A DNA stretch of 64,000 nucleotides from an uncultured Pseudomonadota bacterium. GTDB taxonomy: Bacteria; Bdellovibrionota_B; Oligoflexia; Oligoflexales; CAIMVM01. Made by a program: the position numbers and the translations under genes. Location: contig CAIMVM010000073.1 in the NCBI GenBank assembly GCA_903844895.1, positions 1 through 64,000 of the forward strand, read 5' to 3'. The notes under the pieces were generated by a model. It had not been told where the DNA came from. It ran no database searches and saw only the letters and a list, made by a program, of their open reading frames with translations. Positions 27,466 through 36,514 of this stretch are shown piece by piece. Position 1 is the first letter of the stretch. Each line of letters starts with the position of its first letter.

Positions 27466-28213
27466 GCGACACCTCCACATAGCCATCTTTAATATCTACG
27501 TATCCTTCATAGGAATTAATCACTATGGTATATGGGCTTTTCTGTTCATTGATGGTGCCATCTTTGCCCTTATATCCTATATGCAAGAAAGCCGGTTCAA
27601 TATAGCCAGATGGGAAAAAATAGATATACGCGATGGCCTTGTCCCTGGCATCAGCAAGGGAAATCTTGTTGGCGTGATGATAAGCCTGAATATCTTTAAT
27701 CATCAAAACATCCCCCAATTGCCTTTCCCCCCACTCGCCATTTTTTACGAGTTGCCAGCTTGGCCCCTTAAGCGCTTCCTTTGCTTGGATTACTGGCGAT
27801 TCAGGCTTAATCTCTTTTCCTGATTCGGGGTCTGGAAAAGTTCTATCAGCGAGTTCCACAAAATGTTCAAATTCTTGCTCAAACTTTTCAGCTCTATCTT
27901 TCTCTTCATCTGGGGTTAGCTCGCGATCCAAGACACTAGCACCAAGCTTAACATGATCAGATTCTGTCATCTCTAGCCAATAGGTGCCTTGAGCTAAATC
28001 GAAACCTAAGCGATGGGTTTTGCCCGAAAGTACAGCAGAGTCATAGGCAGATCTAAAATCAGAACTAAGCTTGCCCAATTTGGAAGAAACTTCATTGGCT
28101 TCAGAAAGCGTTATATTAGGCGCCATAACTACAAGCATAAACGCCATTAAAGAAATCACGAGTATGACTTCGATCAAGGTCACACCGGCATTTGAGCTTT
28201 TGATATTCCCCAA
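27449..28213 (-). CDS. gspH: Type II secretion minor pseudopilin GspH
   Basis: N-terminal methylation-type signal SSNAG|VTLIEVILVISLMAF with Glu5, followed by a 220-residue periplasmic domain. The TTG start at 28213 is backed by GGGAGG with 5-nt spacing. It opens the second half of the gsp cluster (gspH-N), behind a terminator and a candidate promoter. At 254 residues it is somewhat longer than usual for GspH. Assignment to GspH rests on order (G-H-I-J-K) as well as the pilin motif. Confidence 0.83.
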   Translation of the reverse strand: MGNIKSSNAGVTLIEVILVISLMAFMLVVMAPNITLSEANEVSSKLGKLSSDFRSAYDSAVLSGKTHRLGFDLAQGTYWLEMTESDHVKLGASVLDRELTPDEEKDRAEKFEQEFEHFVELADRTFPDPESGKEIKPESPVIQAKEALKGPSWQLVKNGEWGERQLGDVLMIKDIQAYHHANKISLADARDKAIAYIYFFPSGYIEPAFLHIGYKGKDGTINEQKSPYTIVINSYEGYVDIKDGYVEVSLANPE

Positions 28214-28282
28214 TGATGCCTCCCGAGGCGAGCGTAACGGTTCCAGGGTAGGAAAGCTTTAAGTAATAACAATTCATGAAAT

Positions 28283-28311
28283 ATTATGCCATAAATGGCG
28301 GTTTTTGTCCT
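28283..28311 (-). promoter_or_regulatory. Candidate sigma70 promoter of gspH-N
   Basis: Minus strand AGGACA (28306-28311), 17 nt, CATAAT (28283-28288), directly downstream of the gspG terminator and about 70 nt before the gspH start. Confidence 0.45.
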
Positions 28312-28320
28312 AACCCCATT

Positions 28321-28343
28321 AAAAAACCAGGTCAATGACCTGG
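28321..28343 (-). terminator. Intrinsic terminator or attenuator after gspG
   Basis: Minus strand CCAGGTCATTGACCTGG followed by TTTTTT. It separates the abundant major pseudopilin and upstream genes from gspH-N. Confidence 0.8.
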
Positions 28344-28368
28344 CTGAATAAAGCATCACAACAGAGAG

Positions 28369-28836
28369 CTATTTTGCAGTTTCGGTATTTCCTGCTGACT
28401 CAGGATACGTGATATCATCTTCAGTACCTTCAGCGCCATCAGGGCCTGGAGAGGTTATTTTATAGTCGCGTCCATCAGAAGAGTAACCAAAGTCACCTTG
28501 CCAAGGATCCTTAAGTTTTTCTGCTTCAATATAGGGCCCACGCCACTTTTTATCTCCACCTGGATCTCTAAGCAAAGCATCAAGTCCCTGCTCAGTTGTA
28601 GGATATCTTGAATTGTGCACTCTAAAGATCTGCAAGGCTGACCCAATACCACCCATACCAATACGAGCTTGATCGACTTTTGCGCTATCGGCCACGCTAG
28701 TCAATTTGCTCACTAAATAGGTCATCAAGGTACCTAAAAGTGCGATTACGATAATGATCTCAATGAGGGTTAAACCACTTTTTTTCGAAGAAAATGGCTT
28801 CCATAAAAACGAATTGACACTGCGAATTCTTTCCAT
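28369..28836 (-). CDS. gspG: Type II secretion major pseudopilin GspG
   Basis: The 155-residue major subunit of the pseudopilus: cleavage site KKSG|LTLIEIIIVIALLGTLM with Glu5, then the GspG core RYPTTEQGLDALL, WRGPYI, DPWQGDFGYSSDGRDYKITSPGPDGAEGTEDDI, including the calcium-binding loop residues. The leader is long (about 20 residues). The ATG has GAAAGG 6 nt upstream. Last gene before the internal terminator. Confidence 0.96.
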   Translation of the reverse strand: MERIRSVNSFLWKPFSSKKSGLTLIEIIIVIALLGTLMTYLVSKLTSVADSAKVDQARIGMGGIGSALQIFRVHNSRYPTTEQGLDALLRDPGGDKKWRGPYIEAEKLKDPWQGDFGYSSDGRDYKITSPGPDGAEGTEDDITYPESAGNTETAK

Positions 28837-28902
28837 AAATAACCTTTCGATAACTGTATGCTTTCAATTGTAACCCAAAATGTATAAGAATCCAATGAAT
28901 CG

Positions 28903-30141
28903 CTATCTCACTTGACTCATTAGCCCGAGCATCGGCACCATCATCGCAATCACGACAACTACCACGATACCGCCCATAACGACAATCATAGCAGGCTCTA
29001 TAAGGGAAACCATGGCGCCAATTTTTCGTTCGACTTCTGCATCATAGGCAATTGCCACATGGTTAAGCATCGTCTCTACAGAGCCCGTTTTTTCCCCTGT
29101 CTTTACCATATGAGATACAATCGGTGGAAACTCGCCTGATTTTTCCAAAGTTAGTCCCAAACTCTTTCCCTCTTGAACCGCAATTTTCGCCTGCTCAATG
29201 ACATCAGAAATTATGACATTACCGATAATGTTCTTTGTAATCTCGAGAGCCGGCACAATCTGAACCCCCGAGTCCATTAGGGTGGAGAGTGTGCGCGTAA
29301 ATCGAGACACATTCAATGCCAAAAAAATACCGCCAAAGACAGGAACTTCTAAGGAAAAACGATCGAATTTGCGGCGCCCTGCTGGAGTTTTAACCCACTT
29401 TTCAAAAAGCACTCCGGCAATCACCGCCGTTAAAAGTAACAATAGCCAATGACTTTGTATAAAGTTGGAAACATCGATCAAAAATTGGGTATACCAAGGA
29501 AGTGTGGCTTTCAAACTGGCAAAGACTTTCTGAAGTTTAGGTACGACACTTACAAACAAATAGGTGATCACGGCAAATGACACAGAAATCATAACGCCAG
29601 GATACGTAAGCGCTGAAAAAACATCATTTTTGATTTTAAGTTGATATTCCATAAACTCAGCAAGACGATTTAAGACTAATCCCAATCTCCCTGACTCATA
29701 CCCAGCCTTCACCATATTTACATAGAGCTTGTTAAAAATCCCAGGAAAGGCTGCCAGCGACTCAGCCAAAGACTTACCTTCATTAACTCGATCTTTTACT
29801 TGGGCCAATGCTTGTCTTAAAACCGGATCGGAAACCTGTTCAACAAGGGCTTTAAGGGCATCATCTATGGGTACATGAGCGGAGACTAGAGTTGCAAGCT
29901 GCCTTGTCATAACGAGGGTGTCTTGAACTTTTACCGTCTTAGTGGTGAGACGCTCCAAAAAAGAGGTGTCTAACTTAGAGGCCGTCTTAGTGAGTCCTGA
30001 CTCTTCCTTAAGCTCAGAGGTCATTATATTGTCTTTTTGCCGAAGCTTGGTACGCGCGGACTTTAAGGAATCAGCCTCAATGGTTCCCTTAACGGCTTGC
30101 CCCGTTTGAGAATTATATCCTTTGTAACTGTATAAAGGCAT
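28903..30141 (-). CDS. gspF: Type II secretion inner-membrane platform protein GspF
   Basis: A 412-residue GspF with two repeated cytoplasmic helical domains and three membrane segments (about residues 170-200, 220-245 and 378-405). Family motifs are present: MPLYSYKGYNSQTGQAVKGTIEADS at the start, YPGVMISVSFAVITYLFVSVVP and the final IVVMGGIVVVVVIAMMVPMLGLMSQV. It contacts the GspE ATPase. It lies 8 bp after gspE. Confidence 0.96.
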   Translation of the reverse strand: MPLYSYKGYNSQTGQAVKGTIEADSLKSARTKLRQKDNIMTSELKEESGLTKTASKLDTSFLERLTTKTVKVQDTLVMTRQLATLVSAHVPIDDALKALVEQVSDPVLRQALAQVKDRVNEGKSLAESLAAFPGIFNKLYVNMVKAGYESGRLGLVLNRLAEFMEYQLKIKNDVFSALTYPGVMISVSFAVITYLFVSVVPKLQKVFASLKATLPWYTQFLIDVSNFIQSHWLLLLLTAVIAGVLFEKWVKTPAGRRKFDRFSLEVPVFGGIFLALNVSRFTRTLSTLMDSGVQIVPALEITKNIIGNVIISDVIEQAKIAVQEGKSLGLTLEKSGEFPPIVSHMVKTGEKTGSVETMLNHVAIAYDAEVERKIGAMVSLIEPAMIVVMGGIVVVVVIAMMVPMLGLMSQVR

Positions 30142-30149
30142 GGTCTACC

Positions 30150-31928
30150 TTACTCTATATGGTCAGTTTGAGTCTTTTGGATGGCTTCTTCTAGAGATGT
30201 ATGACCTTGAATCACTTTTTTCATAGCTGAGTCACGCAGGGTCTTCATTCCCTTTTCTAAGGCCGCTCGCTTAATGGTTTGTCCATCTTGAGTCTTGAGA
30301 ATAATATCTTTCATATCATCGTCCAATACCAGCAACTCGTGAACCCCAAGGCGCCCCGCATACCCGCGTTGGGAGCATATCTCGCATCCAGGTCCTTCCC
30401 GAAAAATTTTGCCGGAAATCAACTTATCTTTGGTGACACCAAGAATTTCTAACTCTTTTTGACTGGGCTCATGGGGCTCTTTACAAGAAATACAAAGCCT
30501 TCTGACAAGTCGAGTTGCCATCACGCCCAGAACCGCTGAAGATATTTGAAAGGGTTCAATTTCAAAGTCCATGAGACGCGTGACTGCGGTAGCGGTATCG
30601 TTAGTGTGAAGGGTCGAAAATACAAGGTGACCCGTCATTGAGGATTGGACTGCAATTTGAGCGGTCTCTTTATCACGTATTTCCCCAATCATAATAACAT
30701 CTGGATCCTGGCGAAGAATCGAGCGCAGTCCCTCCGCAAAAGTAAGACCTACTTTAGGGTTGGCTTGAATCTGACTAACCCCAGCAAGTCGATATTCTAC
30801 TGGGTCCTCAATGGTGAGAATATTTATGTCGGGAGTACTTACTGCCATCAGCGAGGCATAAAGCAGAGTGGACTTTCCGGAGCCCGTAGGCCCGGTTACA
30901 AGCACAATTCCGTGCTTTTGGTTTACCAGCATGTCCCATTTTTCTGCTATCTCTGCATCAATTCCCATCTCATCAAGGCGCTTAGCACCTGCGGACTTGT
31001 CTAGAAGACGCATTACAATTCTCTCGCCCTGAGATGTAGGAAGAACTGAAAGACGAACATCAATTTCTTTACCAGCAACTCGAATCGATATCCTACCATC
31101 TTGTGGTACGCGTTTTTCAGCAATGTTTAGCGAACCAATGATCTTAATGCGGCTGGATAAGTTATTATGAAGAACCTTTTGAAGGCGCATCTCTTCTTTT
31201 AAAGATCCATCCACCCTAAACCTAACAATTACCTCAGTTTCATAGGGCTCAATGTGAATGTCTGAGGCTTTGTCTTTAACAGCTTTTGCTAACAAACCAT
31301 TCACCAAACGGATGATCGGCTTTTCATCATCCCCTGCTTCCAGAAGATCTTTTGTCGGAACCTCGACCCCGGCATCTTCCATGTCGACATTAAGTTCTTG
31401 CAATGCCTTATTGGAACTATCGCCTGCTCGTTCATAGACGCGATTGATCGTTTGATTGATTACGGATTCTGAACTGACAACCATCACAATGTTCGTGGAA
31501 AGAATGAGGCGCAAATCATCCAAGGGATAGATATTCAAAGGATCAGAAACCGCTACCGTGACATTAAAATCATCCCTAGCAATCGGAACAACCTTATTGT
31601 CTTTACAAAAACTAATGGGAATTTGATCCACCAGTCTTGGATCAATATCATTGAACGGAAGTCGATCATAATATTGAAGATCAAGCTGAAATGCTAATGC
31701 CTTTAGGAGCTCTTCTTGGTTGATTACCGCCTGTTCGACTAGAATTTCACCTAGCTTTTGAGATGATTTAACCTTTTGTTCTTGAAGCGCCGACTGTAGC
31801 TGAGCATTAGAGACCAGCTTAGCGTCCACAAGAATGTCACCAAGATTTCTCTTTTGAATTTTGCGCACAGAAACTTGCTGAACTTGCGCCAGCTCGTCAT
31901 TAGACTTCACTCTCTCTTCTTCTGCCAT
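30150..31928 (-). CDS. gspE: Type II secretion assembly ATPase GspE
   Basis: A 592-residue hexameric ATPase: N1/N2 domains (residues ~25-165), ASDIHIEP at 221-228, Walker A GPTGSGKST (346-354), Asp-box, Walker B-like DVIMIGEIRD and a four-cysteine zinc site (CISC near 484, CEIC near 519). It powers pseudopilus assembly from the cytoplasmic face via GspL. A hydrophilic tail (residues 1-24) precedes the first domain. The ATG lies behind GGGGGAG. Confidence 0.97.
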   Translation of the reverse strand: MAEEERVKSNDELAQVQQVSVRKIQKRNLGDILVDAKLVSNAQLQSALQEQKVKSSQKLGEILVEQAVINQEELLKALAFQLDLQYYDRLPFNDIDPRLVDQIPISFCKDNKVVPIARDDFNVTVAVSDPLNIYPLDDLRLILSTNIVMVVSSESVINQTINRVYERAGDSSNKALQELNVDMEDAGVEVPTKDLLEAGDDEKPIIRLVNGLLAKAVKDKASDIHIEPYETEVIVRFRVDGSLKEEMRLQKVLHNNLSSRIKIIGSLNIAEKRVPQDGRISIRVAGKEIDVRLSVLPTSQGERIVMRLLDKSAGAKRLDEMGIDAEIAEKWDMLVNQKHGIVLVTGPTGSGKSTLLYASLMAVSTPDINILTIEDPVEYRLAGVSQIQANPKVGLTFAEGLRSILRQDPDVIMIGEIRDKETAQIAVQSSMTGHLVFSTLHTNDTATAVTRLMDFEIEPFQISSAVLGVMATRLVRRLCISCKEPHEPSQKELEILGVTKDKLISGKIFREGPGCEICSQRGYAGRLGVHELLVLDDDMKDIILKTQDGQTIKRAALEKGMKTLRDSAMKKVIQGHTSLEEAIQKTQTDHIE

Positions 31929-31951
31929 GGCGATACTCCCCCGGTGACAAA

Positions 31952-34483
31952 TTACAACTGTGGAGGAACGGGTGGATTCGCGGGATCCACCTCTCCAGCT
32001 GGTGCGCTATGTTGTGGCTGCACAACTTCCCCCCCGCCAGAAGTGCCTGTTCGTATAGGCACCGGTATAGGAGCGCTGTCCATTTTGTCAGTATCTCCAG
32101 CATCAGCTGATTTTCCACTTCCATTATCCAAATAACCCATATCTTCTAGAGTCTGGCGTCTTAAGCTAACTGCTCTCTTTCCTTCGGCCGCATCGATCTC
32201 TGTGGGTACAAAATCTCCTGCTTGCTTACTTGGCAGACTCTTGTAGAAATCATCGGAATCATATCCCCAACCATACATATCTTCTAGCATCGCATCTCGT
32301 TCGTTGACTTTAGCTTTATAGATGGCTGCAAGATCTTCGGGACCATGAACAATATGTGGCGTAATAAATATGGCCAAATTACTCTTACGATTCACTATAG
32401 AGGAATTTCTAAACAACCATCCGATGACCGGAATATCTCCAAGCAGAGGTATCTTTCTAAAGGACTGAATGTCTTTAGTTTGAACCAATCCTGAGATCAC
32501 TACGGTTTGGCCATTTTTTACAGTTACGTTTTGGCTCGTCTTGCGTTTAGAAATAATGGGAGTTTTGGATTCGGGATCGGTTCCAGCTACTGCGTCTGCC
32601 TGCAAATCAATTTTCATGGTCACATAGTCGCTGTAGCTAATATTGGGCTTAATGGTAAGGGAAAGAGTTACATCTTCCTTATCCAGTTTAGAGCTTGGGA
32701 CGCCTGTTGTGGCATTCGGTTCAGTCACTTTAAAAAAGTACCGCTCGCCGGCTGAAAACACCCCTTCTTCATTATTGGAGATCAGAATATGGGGAGATGA
32801 AAGAACTTTGGTATTGGCATCTGCCTTCAGCATTTTGATGAGTCCACCTGGGGTGAAGGTTCCTAGGCCCTTCACCTCAATGGCCTTTCCAGCAAGAATC
32901 CCAATGGACATTTCTTCAGCAAAAGCACCTGCCACATCTTTGGCATTGACCAGACCCGCATTCGTTTTATTGTCCGACGATCCTAGAATAAGAGGAGCCA
33001 TTTTTGCTGCTTCCCAACCATATACCTGCTTGGTTCCCCCACCATCAGCTCTCCCAGCTCCTGTAAAGATCGAAGTTCCAAAAGAGAAGTCATTGCCCAT
33101 AGCAAGGTCAAGGATATCAGCTTCCACAAACACTTGGCTTTTCTTAACGTCAAGCTTTCGGATAATCGTGTTAAGGGCGTCATAGGCGCCACGGCTGCCT
33201 GTTATCAAAAGAGAGTTGGATGAGTCGTCAGAGGTGATTTTTACTCCGCTGCCTAAATCTGCCACCGCTGCTGGAGCATTATCCCCACGGTTGGGCATAT
33301 TTATCGCTCCACCTCCTGGAACAAAAGTAGGGATAGGCCTTGAACTGCCAGTCCCACTAGATGTTCCTGTAGCTAGAGCGCTCAATGTAGACGCTAGCTT
33401 CTTTGCATCTGCATAGTCCAAAGGCCGCACATGAATCGCCGCTTGGCGACTTGCATCGTCTACGGCAAAGTCAAATTTTTGCACAAGATTCTTCACATCA
33501 TTGATAGTTCCAGGAGGCCCAAAGATCACCACAGAGTTAGAGCGATCATCAGTCAAAATCTTGTAGCCACCAGCACCAGAACGGTCGGCTCCACCAAGAA
33601 TCTGATTCACCTTTTCGGAAACACTTTTAGCATCTGAATGGCGAATCGGCACCAGAGCCACTTGCGGCTGCTGTGACTGCACATCGAGCATCTGAATGAT
33701 GTCCAAAATGCGTCTCACTTTAAAACCAGAGTCTGAAATAATCAATGTATTGGTAGGTTCATAAGCAATGATCGTGTTGCTCGTTACGATACGAGACAGG
33801 GTGGTTTGAATTTTTTTAGAATCAATATACTTAAGCGGTACAATTTGAGTGATAACCTCATCTGTAGGCGGGGTCCAGCTAGAACCTACATAAGTTTTTA
33901 GATTGCCTTTTAGGGCTGTTCTCACCGGTAGAATTTTTATAATCTTTCCGGTTTCCACGGTGGTTAGGCTCAACACATTTAATGCAGAAAGAAACGCCTG
34001 ATAAGCCTCTTCTTTTGTGACTTGCTTAGGAGATATAATTTGAACTTTTCCCGATACGTTTCGATCAAGAATTACGTTCTTTCCCGTCCAAAGTGACACA
34101 GCTTTCACGATGTCTTTAATATCTGTAAGTTCTGGAAAATCCATATTTACGAGTTCTCGTCCGGCCTCAATCGCATCGGAGCCTTTTCCTTTGAGGGCTT
34201 TTCCTGTGACTACCTTTCCAGTGGATCCAGAGTCTACTGGCGGCGCAGTTAAGCCTCCCGTCTCTTCTTCCGGCAAAGGAGGTGGTTCCATGGGAATATC
34301 TTGGTTGTCTGGTGGCGGAGGAGGAGGAGCTTCTTGGCCGCCTTCCATCAAATCCGCCGGAGGAGGAGGAGGGGGGGGAGGAGGCGGAAAATCACCTTCT
34401 TGAGCCATCATCCTAATACTAGGAAGCAGCGTCAGGCTGAACACTGTCAACCAAATGTAGCGATGTTTTTTATTGTTCAACAT
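31952..34483 (-). CDS. gspD: Type II secretion outer-membrane secretin GspD with proline tracts
   Basis: The 843-residue outer-membrane channel. A signal peptide (about 1-27) is followed by an unusual proline-rich segment: ten Pro at residues 33-42 and six at 53-58 with acidic residues between. The N0 domain (FPELTDIKDIVKAVSLWTGKNVILD), N1-N3 repeats and the secretin barrel (VVISGLVQTKDIQSFRKIPLLGDIPVIGWLFRNSS) follow. A C-terminal 120-residue tail is again Pro/Gly-rich and may be the pilotin-binding S-domain region. gspD lies 26 bp after the second gspC. Confidence 0.96.
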   Translation of the reverse strand: MLNNKKHRYIWLTVFSLTLLPSIRMMAQEGDFPPPPPPPPPPADLMEGGQEAPPPPPPDNQDIPMEPPPLPEEETGGLTAPPVDSGSTGKVVTGKALKGKGSDAIEAGRELVNMDFPELTDIKDIVKAVSLWTGKNVILDRNVSGKVQIISPKQVTKEEAYQAFLSALNVLSLTTVETGKIIKILPVRTALKGNLKTYVGSSWTPPTDEVITQIVPLKYIDSKKIQTTLSRIVTSNTIIAYEPTNTLIISDSGFKVRRILDIIQMLDVQSQQPQVALVPIRHSDAKSVSEKVNQILGGADRSGAGGYKILTDDRSNSVVIFGPPGTINDVKNLVQKFDFAVDDASRQAAIHVRPLDYADAKKLASTLSALATGTSSGTGSSRPIPTFVPGGGAINMPNRGDNAPAAVADLGSGVKITSDDSSNSLLITGSRGAYDALNTIIRKLDVKKSQVFVEADILDLAMGNDFSFGTSIFTGAGRADGGGTKQVYGWEAAKMAPLILGSSDNKTNAGLVNAKDVAGAFAEEMSIGILAGKAIEVKGLGTFTPGGLIKMLKADANTKVLSSPHILISNNEEGVFSAGERYFFKVTEPNATTGVPSSKLDKEDVTLSLTIKPNISYSDYVTMKIDLQADAVAGTDPESKTPIISKRKTSQNVTVKNGQTVVISGLVQTKDIQSFRKIPLLGDIPVIGWLFRNSSIVNRKSNLAIFITPHIVHGPEDLAAIYKAKVNERDAMLEDMYGWGYDSDDFYKSLPSKQAGDFVPTEIDAAEGKRAVSLRRQTLEDMGYLDNGSGKSADAGDTDKMDSAPIPVPIRTGTSGGGEVVQPQHSAPAGEVDPANPPVPPQL

Positions 34484-34509
34484 GGATATCCCCCAAAAAA
34501 TTCAACAAC

Positions 34510-35532
34510 TCATTTAATCTTAACATTTAATGTCACAGGAACTTTTCCATTCCTCAAAACATGAACCGTGATTTCCCGCTCATCTTGCATAGCTTGATAT
34601 ATTGCAAAACCCTGATCAGGCTGATTCATACTGATATCGTTCACCTTCGTAATCACGTCATCATTTTGTAAACCTATTTTTGTCATAATACTACCGGGCG
34701 CTATCGCAAAAATCTTAAATCCGTTCATCTTACCATCGGAGGGAGAAATATTAGGAACAAGCCGCGCAGCTTGTAAAACTTTAGAGAAACCTTCTCCTAG
34801 CTCCTTTTCAACCCAAGAGCTTTCAAGCGAGACACTTCCACCGCTGATGGGTTGATCAAGTTTAGAGGCGCCTGCAAGGGATGCCCCTCCCGACATCGAC
34901 TTCTTTTTATTCGGATCAGGCGCCAATTCGATACATTCTTTTCTACCATCATTATTTAGAATGATACTCTTCCTCTCAATCGCATAGATTGTGGCATTTG
35001 GAAATCCAACAATTTTATCGCTCACCTTATAAATGTCTGCTTCAGAGTATCCCGTCTCTCTCAGAATAACAGATGAGCTGGAACTCCCCATGTAGATTGT
35101 ACCAACGAGCGCGATAGGAAGGGTAGTTTTCTCGCAAGCTGCATTTGGATCGAACACTCCTGAATTGGATCCTGAGGCGCTTACTTCACTCTCCTCTGGG
35201 ACCTTACCATCGAGATTAAATAGATTTCTTGCCAATATTACGTTTCTCAATTCTGTATGATTGACAGGGGGGGCAGAGTCCTCAATCGATGATATTTCCC
35301 TAGGTACAATTTGCCCAATTTTCTGAGGGTTCAAAAAGACACTTAAAAAGATTCCATTTGAAATCACCGCAGCGAGGTAAGCAAGCCCCAACATCAAGCT
35401 GACGGTTTTAACTCCAGACTTCCATTCAGGAGAAATCTGATTGATAAAATAAACGACACCCTTCTCTCTAAGAATCGACTCTTTCCGAGAGATAAAGTCT
35501 GTAACTTTTTTCGATAACCTAATTTGATACAT
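34510..35532 (-). CDS. gspC: GspC-like protein, second of a tandem pair
   Basis: A bitopic 340-residue inner-membrane protein: cytoplasmic tail, one helix (about 47-68), linker with the ARNLFNLDG box, homology region (LPIALVGTIYMGSSSSSVIL) and a C-terminal PDZ domain (GFKIFAIAPGSIMTKIGLQNDDVITKVNDISM). GspC links the inner-membrane platform to the secretin and contributes to substrate choice. Two cysteines (AACEKT and GRKECIEL) bracket the homology region and could form a disulfide. Its start overlaps the upstream gspC-like gene by 14 bp. Confidence 0.87.
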   Translation of the reverse strand: MYQIRLSKKVTDFISRKESILREKGVVYFINQISPEWKSGVKTVSLMLGLAYLAAVISNGIFLSVFLNPQKIGQIVPREISSIEDSAPPVNHTELRNVILARNLFNLDGKVPEESEVSASGSNSGVFDPNAACEKTTLPIALVGTIYMGSSSSSVILRETGYSEADIYKVSDKIVGFPNATIYAIERKSIILNNDGRKECIELAPDPNKKKSMSGGASLAGASKLDQPISGGSVSLESSWVEKELGEGFSKVLQAARLVPNISPSDGKMNGFKIFAIAPGSIMTKIGLQNDDVITKVNDISMNQPDQGFAIYQAMQDEREITVHVLRNGKVPVTLNVKIK

Positions 35533-36514
35533 TAAGCGCCACCGTAGATTTTTGATCCCCTCTCAAATATGTAATTTCAATCTTTGACGCATCTCGTAAA
35601 GACTGGAGAGTGGAAATTGCCTGTGATGCAGAAATTAATTCTATTCCATTAATTTCAGTAATGACGTCTAAATCTTGAAGTCCCGCTTTGAGATATATGG
35701 AATCATCTCTAATTCGAGTTAGCCTAAACCCTTTCAATTTGCCATCTACCATATTAGGTTCAGCTTTTGCATCTTGCAAAACCTTCGCCATGTCGCTTGT
35801 CAAGGTTTTCCTCCGGTACTCCGAGGACATGACCACTGTGTTTCCTTTCCTTTCAAATCCCGGCTCACTAAATACGTCTTGGTTTGGTTTCACAGACGCA
35901 TTGGCCATTTCCGAATCTCTTGAAGCGTTTCCGCGATTCTTGCGACTGGACCTCTGAAACTCTGGATTTGCCACCGCCAAATATTCATATCGTGAATTGT
36001 CCCGCAATATAAATATTCTTTCTTTCAGAACATGGGACAGAACTGCATTTTCACCAGGTAATATTTCATCGCCTACCATAAATGAATTAATAACCTTAGT
36101 GTCGGAATTTTCAATCATGGCCACCCCGGACTTAGCGTCTCCACCATAAATCGTACCAATAACGTTAAGTTTGAGATCAGACTTTTGAATCTCATTTTTT
36201 TTGTTCTCACCGTCTTTAGACTCTCTCCCCAAACCTTCCGCATTAAATAGATTTCGCTTTAAAATACTATCCAAGTCAGCATCGCTTAGCACAACGGGAG
36301 TAAAAGGCGGCAATACTGCCTGAACTTCATTCCTGCTCTGACCCTCATAGTTTAGTTTTGACGTCAAAACCCAGGAAAGAGATACATTTAAAACTGTGGC
36401 AATTATAAAAGCAGCGCTCAACAAAGACAGCACTACTACCGAGTTGATCTTTATCGGATGCTTTCGACTGATCTCTCCCATTTTTTCAATATATTCTAAA
36501 AAAATGGATGTCAT
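35519..36514 (-). CDS. gspC: GspC-like protein, first of a tandem pair
   Basis: Same plan as its neighbour: cytoplasmic tail, membrane helix (about 25-48), linker with LKRNLFNAEG, homology region (LKLNVIGTIYGGDAKSGVAMI) and PDZ (GFRLTRIRDDSIYLKAGLQDLDVITEINGIELI). It lacks the bracketing cysteines. The two copies are clearly homologous but diverged, so this is an old duplication rather than a recent repeat. The ATG overlaps the aroK stop (TAATG). Which copy is the functional GspC, or whether both are, is unknown. Confidence 0.83.
   Translation of the reverse strand: MTSIFLEYIEKMGEISRKHPIKINSVVVLSLLSAAFIIATVLNVSLSWVLTSKLNYEGQSRNEVQAVLPPFTPVVLSDADLDSILKRNLFNAEGLGRESKDGENKKNEIQKSDLKLNVIGTIYGGDAKSGVAMIENSDTKVINSFMVGDEILPGENAVLSHVLKERIFILRDNSRYEYLAVANPEFQRSSRKNRGNASRDSEMANASVKPNQDVFSEPGFERKGNTVVMSSEYRRKTLTSDMAKVLQDAKAEPNMVDGKLKGFRLTRIRDDSIYLKAGLQDLDVITEINGIELISASQAISTLQSLRDASKIEITYLRGDQKSTVALNVSN

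Noticed and set aside
32643-33185. 180-codon plus-strand ORF opposite gspD
   Set aside because: Shadow of the highly conserved secretin gene; no start signal.
34110-34564. Gly/Arg-rich ORFs opposite the proline tracts of GspD
   Set aside because: Antisense artefact of CCN repeats; no independent support.
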